64,000 nt of DNA from Rhizobium viscosum (GCF_014873945.1 NZ_JADBEC010000002.1:930001-994000), one strand, 5' to 3'. Shown: positions 1 to 8,500, counted from the first letter of the stretch. Made by a program: numbers and translations. Notes: generated by a model from the letters alone, not told the origin.

Positions 1-1
1 T

Positions 2-760
2 GTCGAGGAGACCGCGCGGCTGCTCCAGATTGATCACATCCTGAACCGCTCTGTCTCCGGTCTTGCCGGCGGCGATCGCCAGCGCGTCGCCCTCGGCCGT
101 GCGATCGTGCGTCGTCCGAAGTGCTTTCTGATGGATGAACCGCTTGGCACACTCGATGCGGAATTCCGCGAAGTGATGGTCCATGAGCTGCGTGAACTGC
201 ATAACCGCATTCATGCCACGACGGTCTATGTGACGCATGATCAGCACGAGGCCATGGCAATGGCAGACAAGATCGCCGTGATGAACCACGGCGTCATCGA
301 GCAATTCGGCACGCCGCAGGAAATCTACAGCAAGCCGGCCACCATGTATGTCGCCGATTTCATCGGGTCGCCGCCGATGAACTTCATGCGCTTCACCTCC
401 GGCCTCCAGAGCGGGGCACGATCCGTCTCGCTTGACGGCGTCGATGTCAGCATTCCCGAGGTGCACCAGGACCTGGCCGAAGCCGAATTGGCACTTGGCG
501 TCAGGCCGGAACATATACGCTTCAGCGATAGCTCTCCCTTGCGGGGAGCGGTCTACGGCAGCGAATATCTCGGAACCAATCAGGTCGTGGCAATCGAGAC
601 ATCGAGCGGCGTTATCAAAGCTCGCGTTCCCGCAAACCGCAACTTCCGCATCGGTGAGACGGTGGGCCTCGAGTTCAATCCTGCCAAGCTTGCGCTGTTC
701 GACTGCAAGTCGGGCCGCGCCGTTGCCTCGGCGCTCTACTCGGAGGTTGAACATGGCTGA
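2..760 (+). CDS. Carbohydrate ABC transporter ATP-binding protein, UgpC/MalK type (5' end outside window)
   Basis: This is the C-terminal part of an ABC importer ATPase; the open frame enters from the left edge, so Walker A is not visible. What remains shows a divergent ABC signature (LAGGDRQ instead of LSGGQ), Walker B (CFLMDEPLGTLD), the switch histidine (YVTHD) and the C-terminal regulatory beta-domain typical of UgpC/MalK (ADFIGSPPMNF, GVRPEHI). It overlaps the next ATPase gene by 8 bp. Tandem ATPase genes of this kind occur in rhizobial polyol importers such as the glycerol system GlpST; permeases and binding protein would lie upstream. Substrate is inferred only from the downstream dihydroxyacetone-kinase genes. 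Confidence 0.9.
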   Translation, partial: VEETARLLQIDHILNRSVSGLAGGDRQRVALGRAIVRRPKCFLMDEPLGTLDAEFREVMVHELRELHNRIHATTVYVTHDQHEAMAMADKIAVMNHGVIEQFGTPQEIYSKPATMYVADFIGSPPMNFMRFTSGLQSGARSVSLDGVDVSIPEVHQDLAEAELALGVRPEHIRFSDSSPLRGAVYGSEYLGTNQVVAIETSSGVIKARVPANRNFRIGETVGLEFNPAKLALFDCKSGRAVASALYSEVEHG

Positions 761-1760
761 TGTTGTTCTCAAGGATCTGAGCAAGCATTTCGGCGATACG
801 CAGGCTCTGGCTGATCTGGACCTCTCGATCCGTGACGGTGAGTTTGTCGTCCTGCTTGGGCCAACGGGCGCCGGCAAGACGACCACACTGCGCCTTATTG
901 CCGGCCTGGAGCGCCCTGACAGCGGACGCATCGAAATCGGCGGCCGCAACGTCGCGGGCGAAGCTCCGGCCGACAGGGATGTTGCTTTCGTCTTCCAGCA
1001 ATATTCGCTCTATCCGCACATGACGGTCTACGACAATCTCGCTTTTCCGCTGCGTGCGCCCGTGCGCAAGCTCACAACCGAAGAGGTTGACCGCCGCGTC
1101 AGAGACATTGCGCGCATGGTCAGGATCGACCACAAGCTGGAGAGCCGGTCGACACGTCTGTCGGGCGGCGAAATGCAGCGCGTTGCGATCGGCAGGGCGC
1201 TGGTGCGTCGTCCCGCGATCTATCTCATGGACGAGCCGCTCTCTTCGCTCGACGCAAAGCTGCGTGCGGAGCTTCGTCTGGAACTGAAGCGCATCCAGAA
1301 GGAGCTCGGTTCGACCCTGCTCTATGTCACCCATGACCAGGTCGAAGCCATGACGATGGCGGATAGGATCGGCATCGTAGCCGAAGGACGGCTGCTGCAG
1401 GTCGGAACGCCCCGCGAAATCTACGGCAATCCGGCCAGTCTTCATGTTGCGGCACGTCTTGGCCAGCCGCACATCAACCTCTTGCCAACCGATCTTCTTG
1501 CCGGCGCCAATCCGCCCCCCGGAACCAAGACGATCGGCGCGCGAACCGAGCATCTCGATATCATCCTCGATCAGGACGCCGACGCCAAAATAGACTGGAT
1601 CGAACATCTGGGCGACCAGAACCATCTGCACATCAGAGTGCGCGACCACAAGCTCGTCACGCTTGCCGATCCATATCTTGCAATTCGGCCGGGCGATCGA
1701 ATCCGCCTGACACTGCGCGATCCGCTCTATTTCGATGCCAGCGGCCAGCGCCTCGGGTGA
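753..1760 (+). CDS. Second carbohydrate ABC transporter ATP-binding protein
   Basis: A complete 335-aa ABC ATPase. Visible motifs are Walker A (GPTGAGKTTTLR), Q-loop (FVFQQYSLYP), signature LSGGEMQ, Walker B (IYLMDEPLSSLD) and the H-loop (YVTHDQ), followed by a regulatory domain with GARTEHL. The start ATG overlaps the stop of the preceding ATPase by 8 bp, so translation is likely coupled and the two may form a heterodimeric motor. An ATG-less reading frame extends upstream, but it is antisense-free shadow of the first ATPase, and the chosen start gives the standard MalK-like N terminus (MADVVLKDLSKHF). It is followed after 48 bp by the DhaK-DhaL gene, suggesting imported substrate is a ketose or polyol phosphorylated by that kinase. 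Confidence 0.93.
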   Translation: MADVVLKDLSKHFGDTQALADLDLSIRDGEFVVLLGPTGAGKTTTLRLIAGLERPDSGRIEIGGRNVAGEAPADRDVAFVFQQYSLYPHMTVYDNLAFPLRAPVRKLTTEEVDRRVRDIARMVRIDHKLESRSTRLSGGEMQRVAIGRALVRRPAIYLMDEPLSSLDAKLRAELRLELKRIQKELGSTLLYVTHDQVEAMTMADRIGIVAEGRLLQVGTPREIYGNPASLHVAARLGQPHINLLPTDLLAGANPPPGTKTIGARTEHLDIILDQDADAKIDWIEHLGDQNHLHIRVRDHKLVTLADPYLAIRPGDRIRLTLRDPLYFDASGQRLG

Positions 1761-1808
1761 AAACAGAACGAAACGGACAATAGTGGCATAAACGACGGGT
1801 CTCACTCC

Positions 1809-3449
1809 ATGAAACACTTCTTTAATCGCCGGGAAACCATCGTCACCGAAGCCCTGGATGGTCTGCTCCTCACGAGCAGCCCCGCCCGGCTGGCCCGGCT
1901 GGACACCTTTCCCGATATCAAGGTGATCCTCCGTGCGGACTGGGATAAATCCAGGGTCGCAATCATCTCCGGTGGTGGTGCCGGGCACGAGCCCTCGCAT
2001 GCAGGCTTCGTCGGCAAGGGCATGCTCACAGCAGCAGTATCGGGCGAAATTTTTGCCTCGCCGAGCGTCGATGCGGTACTCACGGCAATCCGCGCCGTAA
2101 CCGGTCCCAAGGGCGTCCTGCTTATCGTCAAGAACTATACGGGCGATCGCCTCAATTTTGGTCTCGCCGCCGAAAAGGCACGTGCAGAGGGTTTCGACGT
2201 TGAGATGGTCATTGTTGCCGACGATATCGCGATCCCCGGCATCATCCAGCCCCGCGGCGTTGCCGGTACACTATTCGTGCACAAGATCGCCGGCTATCAT
2301 GCCGAGGCCGGCGCCGGGCTCAAGACGGTTGCGGGCCTGGCGACCGCAGCAGCGGGCAGTATCGTTTCGCTCGGCATGTCGCTCTCAACCTGCAGCGTAC
2401 CGGGCCAAACGCATGAGGATCGACTGGGCGCCAATGAAGGCGAACTCGGTCTCGGCATTCACGGCGAGCCCGGGGTCGAGCGTATTTCCCTGCAGCCGAT
2501 TGCCGATCTGGTCGCGACGATGACCGACCGGCTGGCGGCAAAGCTCGATGGTGCAGCAGATCATGCGCTGCTGATCAACAACCTCGGCGCCGTACCGCCA
2601 CTCGAAATGGGTGTCATCGCCAATGCTGTACTGTCGTCACCTATCGCCAACCGTGTTCGGTTGATCATTGGGCCGGCACCGATGATGACCGCTCTCAACA
2701 TGAACGGCTTTTCCCTGTCGCTCATCCGACTGGACGCCAACCGCGAAGCCGCCTTGAGGGCCACCGTCGAGCCCCATGCCTGGCCGCCTGTGACCGAACG
2801 GCACGAGATCGCTGTCCTCCCTGCACCTGCGCGTTCGTTGGCGCAGAGCGAAGCAGCACCGGCCAGCGACGATAAGGACAATCGTCGTCTCCTGACCGCA
2901 CTTTGCGAGCATCTGATTTCCCTCGAAGAAGAGCTGAATCGCTTGGACGGCCGCGTCGGTGACGGTGATACCGGTTCTACGGTCGCGACGGGTGCCCGCA
3001 GCATTCTTTCCCGCATGGACACGCTGCCGCTGAAGGATCCTGCCGCAACCATGGCCTCGATCGGCGAGATCCTGAGCACAAGCATGGGCGGCTCCAGCGG
3101 CGTGCTGCTATCGATCTTCTTCACCGCCGCATCCAAGGCTATGGCCGAAAAAAAAGATATCGCTGCAGCCCTGCTTGCCGGACTGAATCGAATGACGTTC
3201 TATGGAGGCGCAGGCATCGGCGACCGCACAATGGTCGACGCGCTGGCTCCGGCGCTCGCGGCCCTCTCATCGGGGGGTGTCGCAGCCGCGGCAGGAGCGG
3301 CAACGGCGGGTGCTCAGTCGACGGCCGCAATGCGACAAGCAAAGGCCGGACGTGCCTCCTACGTTGGCGAAAGGGATCTTGAAGGCGTGCCCGATCCCGG
3401 TGCTGTCGCCGTGGCAGGCGTGTTCGAGGTAGTGGCGGCGCTCGTATGA
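1809..3449 (+). CDS. Dihydroxyacetone/ketose kinase, fused DhaK-DhaL
   Basis: A 546-aa fusion of the substrate-binding DhaK domain (about residues 1-330) and the nucleotide-binding DhaL domain (about 350-546). The DhaK domain keeps the residues known from E. coli DhaK: His60 in GGGAGHEPSH, Asp113 in KNYTGDRLNF, and the covalent substrate-binding His218 in GIHGEPG. The DhaL domain has the metal-binding GDGDTG motif and GGSSGVL. Fused enzymes of this type normally use ATP directly. Family members phosphorylate dihydroxyacetone, and relatives act on erythrulose or other C4/C5 ketoses, so the substrate is open. The stop overlaps the start of the next DhaL gene (ATGA). No strong ribosome binding site is seen; the start was chosen from the conserved N terminus. 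Confidence 0.92.
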   Translation: MKHFFNRRETIVTEALDGLLLTSSPARLARLDTFPDIKVILRADWDKSRVAIISGGGAGHEPSHAGFVGKGMLTAAVSGEIFASPSVDAVLTAIRAVTGPKGVLLIVKNYTGDRLNFGLAAEKARAEGFDVEMVIVADDIAIPGIIQPRGVAGTLFVHKIAGYHAEAGAGLKTVAGLATAAAGSIVSLGMSLSTCSVPGQTHEDRLGANEGELGLGIHGEPGVERISLQPIADLVATMTDRLAAKLDGAADHALLINNLGAVPPLEMGVIANAVLSSPIANRVRLIIGPAPMMTALNMNGFSLSLIRLDANREAALRATVEPHAWPPVTERHEIAVLPAPARSLAQSEAAPASDDKDNRRLLTALCEHLISLEEELNRLDGRVGDGDTGSTVATGARSILSRMDTLPLKDPAATMASIGEILSTSMGGSSGVLLSIFFTAASKAMAEKKDIAAALLAGLNRMTFYGGAGIGDRTMVDALAPALAALSSGGVAAAAGAATAGAQSTAAMRQAKAGRASYVGERDLEGVPDPGAVAVAGVFEVVAALV

Positions 3450-4090
3450 GTTCTGGCCACGGGAGGGTTTCGGGTGTGCTTGCAGAACCGGTTCTTCTCA
3501 TGGGATTGATCGAGACTTGCCGTGCGACGATCGCGGCAAACAGCGAGCACCTGTGTGCGCTGGATCGCGCCATTGGTGACGGCGATCATGGAACGAACAT
3601 GCGACGCGGCTGCGAAGCGGTGAGCGCCGAAGACGCCTCCGTTTCAGCCCTTCCCTTGCCTGACGCGCTTGAGAAAATTGGGCTGACACTCGTGATGAAC
3701 ATCGGCGGTGCGGCAGGCCCGCTTTACGGAACGCTTCTCATGGAGATGGGTCGCGAGCTCCGTGCCCCGGGCGAGAAGAGAGATTTTCCTTCGGCACTGA
3801 AACAGGCGATCAATGCCGTCGCGCGCCGTGGCCGCTCGCATGTCGGAGACAAGACGCTTCTCGATGTTCTCTATCCTGTTCAGGACGCGCTCGCACATCG
3901 ATTGCCTTTGACAGACATTGCACGTCAGGCCGAACTTGCTGCCGAGCTGACTGCTGCGATGAGAGCCATGCGCGGGCGCGCTTCCTATCTCGGCGATCGG
4001 TCGATCGGTCATGTCGATCCGGGCGCCTCAAGTTGTGCGCTCCTGACAGCCGCGATCTGCCGTTATCTTGAGGAGTCTGCCCCGGCATGA
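3446..4090 (+). CDS. dhaL: DhaL-type ADP-binding subunit of PTS-dependent ketose kinase
   Basis: A 214-aa stand-alone DhaL. The Mg-ADP binding motif AIGDGDHGTNMRRG is intact (Asp45 and Asp47 in the GDGD stretch), with GGAAGPLYGT and the C-terminal GRASYLGDRSIGHVDPGA typical of the family. In the PTS-dependent system DhaL carries tightly bound ADP that is rephosphorylated by DhaM and passes phosphate to the substrate on DhaK. It overlaps the fused kinase upstream and DhaM downstream by ATGA in each case, so all are co-translated. Because the upstream fusion already has its own DhaL domain, this subunit more likely serves the separate DhaK located about 2.8 kb downstream. Confidence 0.92.
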   Translation: MSSGHGRVSGVLAEPVLLMGLIETCRATIAANSEHLCALDRAIGDGDHGTNMRRGCEAVSAEDASVSALPLPDALEKIGLTLVMNIGGAAGPLYGTLLMEMGRELRAPGEKRDFPSALKQAINAVARRGRSHVGDKTLLDVLYPVQDALAHRLPLTDIARQAELAAELTAAMRAMRGRASYLGDRSIGHVDPGASSCALLTAAICRYLEESAPA

Positions 4091-4485
4091 ATGAGAAGAC
4101 GCCAAACGTTGGGATTGTCATCGTTTCCCACTCGCCGCTAATCGCGCGTGGGACTGCCGACATGGTGCGGCAGATGGTCGGCGACAGCGTGCCGCTTGCC
4201 TGGTCCGGCGGCAACCGCCAGGGCGATCTTGGCACCGATGCCGGCGGCATTCTCGAGGCCATCGAGGCGGCCTGGTCGGAAGCGGGCGTCGCCGTCTTCG
4301 TCGACCTTGGTGGGGCCGAGACAAACAGCGAAATGGCAATCGAGATGCTCGGTCTGCCGCGATCGAAAAAGGTATCGATCTGCAACGCCCCTGTCGTTGA
4401 GGGAGCCGTCGTCGCGGCGGCCGAGGCCTCTGGCGGCGCTCCGCTAAGCAGGGTGGTTGCAACCGCAGAGGAGCTGTCACCCTGA
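4087..4485 (+). CDS. dhaM: DhaM, PTS EIIA-like phosphotransfer subunit (single domain)
   Basis: A 132-aa protein of the mannose-type EIIA fold. The phosphate-accepting histidine is His15 in the N-terminal beta-strand motif GIVIVSHS; the GGAETNSEMAIEML stretch also fits DhaM. E. coli DhaM is a three-domain protein (EIIA, HPr, truncated enzyme I); here only the EIIA part is present and the HPr and enzyme I functions sit in the next two genes. It should take phosphate from HPr and rephosphorylate ADP on DhaL. It overlaps dhaL (ATGA) and the HPr gene (TGATG). Confidence 0.92.
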   Translation: MNEKTPNVGIVIVSHSPLIARGTADMVRQMVGDSVPLAWSGGNRQGDLGTDAGGILEAIEAAWSEAGVAVFVDLGGAETNSEMAIEMLGLPRSKKVSICNAPVVEGAVVAAAEASGGAPLSRVVATAEELSP

Positions 4486-4829
4486 TGAGCGGCGGATTGC
4501 GCATAGGAGGCCGGGAGACCGAGCAGGTGCATGCCAGTTGTGAGACCGAGGTCGAGGTCAAGCACGGCGTGGGACTGCACGCCCGGCCTTCAGTCACGTT
4601 CACGCGGCTGGCAAAATCGTTCCCCTGCTCTATTGAGGTCGCGGTCAATGGCAGCGACATCTGGCTGAACGGCAAGAGCATTATCAAAATCATGGGTGCG
4701 AGGATCCGCAAGGGTTCGGTCATCAGGATCCGCGCCGATGGAATCCTCGCTGAAGAAGCGATCCGTGCATTGAAGGACCTCGTCGAGCGCAACTTCGATG
4801 AGGAAAAGAGGCATGGCCGCACCGCTTAG
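4485..4829 (+). CDS. HPr phosphocarrier protein dedicated to the Dha phosphorelay
   Basis: A 114-aa HPr-family protein, longer than the usual 85-90 aa because of an N-terminal extension of about 20 residues. The active-site motif GLHARPS gives phosphorylatable His32, equivalent to His15 of standard HPr. The region NGKSIIKIMG corresponds to the regulatory-serine helix and keeps Ser65. It lies between DhaM and enzyme I and overlaps both, so its job is most simply to relay phosphate from enzyme I to DhaM. The start is set by the TGATG overlap with dhaM and a GAGGAG sequence about 10 bp upstream; no alternative in-frame ATG gives a shorter typical HPr. Confidence 0.92.
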   Translation: MSGGLRIGGRETEQVHASCETEVEVKHGVGLHARPSVTFTRLAKSFPCSIEVAVNGSDIWLNGKSIIKIMGARIRKGSVIRIRADGILAEEAIRALKDLVERNFDEEKRHGRTA

Positions 4830-6393
4830 ATTAAAAGCCACAAGCGCATCGCCAGGCGTTGCAACCGGGCCGGCCTATATAGCCGCACCGCTGACCGCCG
4901 CCGCGTCACCGCCATCAGGCCTTTCTGGACATGCCGAACTCGACGACGCGATCAAGACAGCCATCCGCGAGTTGCAGGACCTTGCGACCGGAACAGATCC
5001 CGAGAGCAGCGATATCATCGAGTTTCAGATCGAAGTCCTCCAGGATCCGACTTTGACGGAGATGGCTGGCGCGCGGATCGATGCGGGCGAGAACGTCGCA
5101 TTCGCATGGGTCGGGACACTCGACGCATACATCGGTGAACTGGAATGCTCGGAAGAGGACCAGATGCGGGCGCGCGCCGTCGACATCCTCGACATCAAGA
5201 ATCGCGTCCTGTCGGTCCTCACGGGAACGTCGCTCGACGACTTTCCGGCCGGATCCATCTATGTCGGAAGGGACATGGAACCCAGCCGCTTCCTCGCTCA
5301 TGACTGGTCGGCAGGCGGCGGTATCGCTCTTTATGCCGGCAGCGCCGTCGGTCATGTCGCCCTGCTTGCCAAATCCCGGTCTATTCCGATGGTCATCGGT
5401 GCCGGCCAGTTCACGACAGATCGGGGACAGCATATCGGGGTTGATGGCGATGCAGGCGTCGTGGTCCTTCAGACAGCTGACGAGAACACAATGCCGGCCC
5501 AGTTCGACCATCCTGCAACAGGCACGGCACCGGAAGCCGACAACGGCAGTCTGCGCACGGCCGACGGCTCGCAGGTACTGTTGTCCATCAACGTCAACGC
5601 TCCCGATGAAGTCGATTCGATTCTTGCCGCAACAACCGCCGGCATCGGGCTGATGCGCTCGGAATTCGCGGTGACTTCACTTGGTGATGCCGCAAACGAA
5701 GAAAAGCAATTCGCGATCTACCGCCGGCTCCTGGGGTGGGCGGATGGCCGAGCGGTAACGATCCGTATGTTGGATATCGGCGGCGACAAGCCACTCTCCG
5801 GCCTCACCGAAGCGCCTTCCTTGCGCGGCGTCCGCCTTCTCCTTGCCCGGCCGGAAATTGCGCGTGTCCAAGCCCGCGCACTCCTGCGCGCAGCCGTCTT
5901 CAGCAATCTCCGCGTCATGCTGCCGATGGTGACGTTTCCATCTGATGTCGACGATATCAGGCAAATCTATCGCGAAGAAGCCAGTGAGCTCGCGCGCCGG
6001 GGCGTGCCGCACCGCATACCACCGATCGGAATGATGGTAGAGGTTCCGGCTGCGGCGCTCATGCTCGACCGGTTCGAAAGCGCGGACTTCTTTTCGTTCG
6101 GTACAAACGACCTTGCGCAATACCTCATCGCTTCGGCACGTGAGGATGCCGACTTCGCTCTCTATCAGGACCGCGCAGTGCCGGCCGTGCTGCGCCTGCT
6201 GTCGCAGGCCGTGAAGCTTGCCGGCGGCAAACCAGTCAGCATCTGCGGTGACATGGCCGGCGATCCAGCCCGAACCGCAGATCTTCTTGCCGCTGGCATA
6301 TGTCATTTTTCCGTGGCGCCAGCTCGACTTCCCGCGATAAGATCGGCAATCGTCGGTCTGAATGCCGATGGGACAAAGGCAGCCGGAGAATAA
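4813..6393 (+). CDS. Phosphoenolpyruvate-protein phosphotransferase (enzyme I)
   Basis: A 526-aa enzyme I. The PEP-derived phosphate is accepted by His181 in the SAVGHVALLAKS motif (family consensus around TSHTAI). The PEP-binding barrel has the arginine in GLMRSEF, the SFGTNDLAQY motif and catalytic Cys478 in SICGDMAGDP. The ATG at 4813 is preferred over the in-frame ATG 15 bp upstream because AGGAAAAGAGG precedes it at good spacing; it then overlaps the HPr gene by 17 bp. It should feed HPr, DhaM, DhaL and DhaK. No sugar EIIBC permease is present, so this is a dedicated kinase relay rather than a transport PTS. Confidence 0.93.
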   Translation: MAAPLRLKATSASPGVATGPAYIAAPLTAAASPPSGLSGHAELDDAIKTAIRELQDLATGTDPESSDIIEFQIEVLQDPTLTEMAGARIDAGENVAFAWVGTLDAYIGELECSEEDQMRARAVDILDIKNRVLSVLTGTSLDDFPAGSIYVGRDMEPSRFLAHDWSAGGGIALYAGSAVGHVALLAKSRSIPMVIGAGQFTTDRGQHIGVDGDAGVVVLQTADENTMPAQFDHPATGTAPEADNGSLRTADGSQVLLSINVNAPDEVDSILAATTAGIGLMRSEFAVTSLGDAANEEKQFAIYRRLLGWADGRAVTIRMLDIGGDKPLSGLTEAPSLRGVRLLLARPEIARVQARALLRAAVFSNLRVMLPMVTFPSDVDDIRQIYREEASELARRGVPHRIPPIGMMVEVPAAALMLDRFESADFFSFGTNDLAQYLIASAREDADFALYQDRAVPAVLRLLSQAVKLAGGKPVSICGDMAGDPARTADLLAAGICHFSVAPARLPAIRSAIVGLNADGTKAAGE

Positions 6394-6394
6394 T

Positions 6395-6805
6395 ATGGCG
6401 CGCGAAGAGACCGAAGACGCCATTATCGCCTACAAGTCCATCCTGGCGCAAATCATCGACAACCGACCGTCGGGAACGCGTCAGCGGCTGGCTACGGAAC
6501 TGGGCAAACATCGCAGCTTCGTCACGCAGATCACAAGTCCAGCCTACGCGACACCGCTTCCTGCCCGGCACCTCGCGACGATCTTCCGGGTATGTCATTT
6601 CAGCGGTGCCGAACAGGAGCGTTTTCTGCACGCTTACCAGGCCGCCCATCCTGGTAAACTGCCGGAGCTTGGCGCCTCGGAAAAGCTGCGGCACCTTTCG
6701 CTGATGGTCCCTGATTTCGGTGACGAGCGACGCAACCGGCTGCTGGAGGAAGCAATCGCGGATCTTGTGCTGAAGATTGCCGCGCTTTCCGGACCGCCCG
6801 AATGA
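6395..6805 (+). CDS. Small helix-turn-helix-like protein in the Dha operon
   Basis: A 136-aa protein not assigned to a named family. Residues about 28-45 (TRQRLATELGKHRSFVTQ) resemble an XRE-type helix-turn-helix, in which the second helix would read HRSFVTQ. The remainder is predicted helical. It starts 1 bp after the enzyme I stop with GGAGAA just upstream, and sits between enzyme I and the second DhaK, so it is in the operon. It could be a transcriptional regulator or a sensor of phosphorelay state; in E. coli the unrelated DhaR plays that role through DhaK/DhaL contacts. The function is inferred from position and the HTH-like segment only. Confidence 0.7.
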   Translation: MAREETEDAIIAYKSILAQIIDNRPSGTRQRLATELGKHRSFVTQITSPAYATPLPARHLATIFRVCHFSGAEQERFLHAYQAAHPGKLPELGASEKLRHLSLMVPDFGDERRNRLLEEAIADLVLKIAALSGPPE

Positions 6806-6865
6806 ACTGGGGCATTGCACACGGGGCAACAAGACTAAGATGATCGTCGCCTTGGGAGGGGCTTG

Positions 6866-7858
6866 ATGAAGAAATTCATGAACACGGCGGAAACCATGGT
6901 CGCTGAAAGCACAGAAGGCTTCGTGCGCGCCCATGAGGAATTCGTTGCGTTCGGCATCGACCGCAAATGCATACGCCGGCGCCACCTGGTTCCAGGCAAG
7001 GTCGCGATCATCTCCGGCGGCGGCGCAGGTCACGAGCCGATGCATATCGGCTTTGTCGGTCGCGGCATGCTCGATGCTGCCTGTGTCGGGCATATTTTCA
7101 CGTCACCCACGCCAAGCCAGATCGTCAGCGCGATCGAGGAAACAGACACGGGCGCCGGTTGCCTGCTGATCGTGAAGAACTACGACGGCGACGTGATGAA
7201 CTTCGAAATGGCGGCAGAGATGGCGGCCGGCCGACACAGAATCGAGATCGTTCTTGCCTGCGACGACATCGAAACGGTCAGAGCCGGCGACGGTCGTGGG
7301 CGGCGTGGCGTTGCCGGTACGCTGATCACAGAAAGGCTTCTTGGCGCTGCGGCCGAGCAGGGCGCGCCGCTCGCGGCACTGAAAGCCTTCGGCGACAGCC
7401 TTTCGCCGCGCATTCGCTCGATGGGCGTCGCCCTGACTGGTGTAGCGGTACCGCACACGCAGCGCACAACGTTCACGCTCGGATCGAACGAGATTGAAAT
7501 GGGCGTCGGCATTCACGGTGAGCCCGGCCACTCAAGAGAACCCTTCGCGAACGCTGACACGATCGTCAGGCGTCTAAGCGAGACAATCGTCAACGACATC
7601 CGGCAGACCACGGGCACGGGATTGTTACTGGTGAACGGACTCGGCGGCACGCCACCCGCCGAACTCTATCTCGCCTACAAAATCGCTCGCGACTTCATGG
7701 TTAACCATGGCTTACGGATTGAGCGCTCACTTGTTGGCGCCTATGCCACCTCGCTCGACATGCAGGGGCTTTCCGTCACGCTCGCCTTCCTCAGCGAGGA
7801 AGAGATTTCTCTGTGGGACTCGCCGGTTGCAACCGCCGCGTTGCGCTGGGGCTGCTAG
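6866..7858 (+). CDS. dhaK: DhaK, substrate-binding subunit of PTS-dependent ketose kinase
   Basis: A 330-aa stand-alone DhaK, the length of the E. coli subunit. Key residues fall at the E. coli positions: His56 (GGGAGHEPMH), Asp109 (KNYDGDVMNF) and the covalent hemiaminal-forming His217 (GIHGEPG). The C terminus (ERSLVGAYATSLDMQG, DSPVATAALRWGC) is also canonical. The ATG at 6866 is preceded by GGGAGGGG; a TTG directly before it is less likely. With the upstream DhaL, DhaM, HPr and enzyme I it completes a PEP-driven kinase. A second DhaK domain in the same operon (the fusion at 1809) suggests two substrates or two phosphate donors. Confidence 0.94.
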   Translation: MKKFMNTAETMVAESTEGFVRAHEEFVAFGIDRKCIRRRHLVPGKVAIISGGGAGHEPMHIGFVGRGMLDAACVGHIFTSPTPSQIVSAIEETDTGAGCLLIVKNYDGDVMNFEMAAEMAAGRHRIEIVLACDDIETVRAGDGRGRRGVAGTLITERLLGAAAEQGAPLAALKAFGDSLSPRIRSMGVALTGVAVPHTQRTTFTLGSNEIEMGVGIHGEPGHSREPFANADTIVRRLSETIVNDIRQTTGTGLLLVNGLGGTPPAELYLAYKIARDFMVNHGLRIERSLVGAYATSLDMQGLSVTLAFLSEEEISLWDSPVATAALRWGC

Positions 7859-7925
7859 GTTCCTACAAGACTGCAGAAGCAGCCCGCCGTATCCGTCCAA
7901 GACAAATCCATATCAATCTTCTGCA

Positions 7926-8333
7926 ATGCGTGCGACACCGCAGGTGAACGACGCGGCGATGCTGTTCTTTATCGAACACTACCAGCCACTTTCTGTAACG
8001 CGGCTGGACACAGAGACAACGCTCGAGCAACTCCCGAGCGTTCGGCGAGGAATTTATGTCCTGCTGCCGGGCGATCTGCTCCAGTGCTTATGCTTTGTTC
8101 GCCGTGTGCATGTCCCTGAGGAACCGCCACCGTCCGGGAGGCCGGCACCTGAAGCCGGCAAGCGCTCGTTTCTCCTCAGCGATTCAGACAAGAAGAGCCT
8201 GGCTGACGAAATCGAGCATTTGTGGACGAGACACATCATGGTCACCTATGGGTTGAAGACCGAGATCACGATATCCCTAGCCGCGCTCGAGGCATTTCTC
8301 TGTCAGCCTGGAACGAACGCAATCAAGCACTGA
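7926..8333 (+). CDS. Hypothetical protein, 135 aa
   Basis: An open frame downstream of dhaK encoding an unrecognised 135-aa protein. It contains a hydrophobic strand region (RRGIYVLLPGDLLQCLCFV) and a mixed C-terminal part but no motif I recognise. No clear ribosome binding site precedes the first ATG; a second in-frame ATG lies at 7959. The open frame continues further upstream into dhaK in another frame. It overlaps by 31 bp the end of the convergent small gene on the minus strand. Real coding status is uncertain. Confidence 0.35.
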   Translation: MRATPQVNDAAMLFFIEHYQPLSVTRLDTETTLEQLPSVRRGIYVLLPGDLLQCLCFVRRVHVPEEPPPSGRPAPEAGKRSFLLSDSDKKSLADEIEHLWTRHIMVTYGLKTEITISLAALEAFLCQPGTNAIKH

Positions 8334-8500
8334 TTGTCTTTTTTTCCAACCAAGCTAACAGGCCTGACTTCTTCGCCGCCATCAATGGACAGAACCACCA
8401 GCAATTCCTGATTTTCAAAGGATTCAAGCTCCTTTATCAGTGCTCCTACTGTCTTGCCTCTCTCTGTCCAGTTTCTCTTTTTATTTTCATCAATTTCCAT
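8303..8500 (-). CDS. Small acidic hypothetical protein, 65 aa
   Basis: A short gene whose product has the pattern TVGALIKELESFENQELL followed by a beta-rich tail (VVLSIDGGEEVRPVSLVG). This resembles the widespread small proteins, common in phages and accessory DNA, that pair a helix with a strand-rich value-setting motif; I cannot name a function. The ATG is preceded by AGGTGA at 4-bp spacing, which supports translation. The coding DNA is clearly more AT-rich and uses different codons (TTT, AAA, GAA-rich) than the neighbouring genes, suggesting recent acquisition. Confidence 0.6.
   Translation of the reverse strand: MEIDENKKRNWTERGKTVGALIKELESFENQELLVVLSIDGGEEVRPVSLVGKKDNQCLIAFVPG

Noticed and set aside
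675..2000. Long open frame antisense to the second ABC ATPase
   Set aside because: Composition follows third-position GC bias of the real gene on the other strand; no recognised family and no ribosome binding site.
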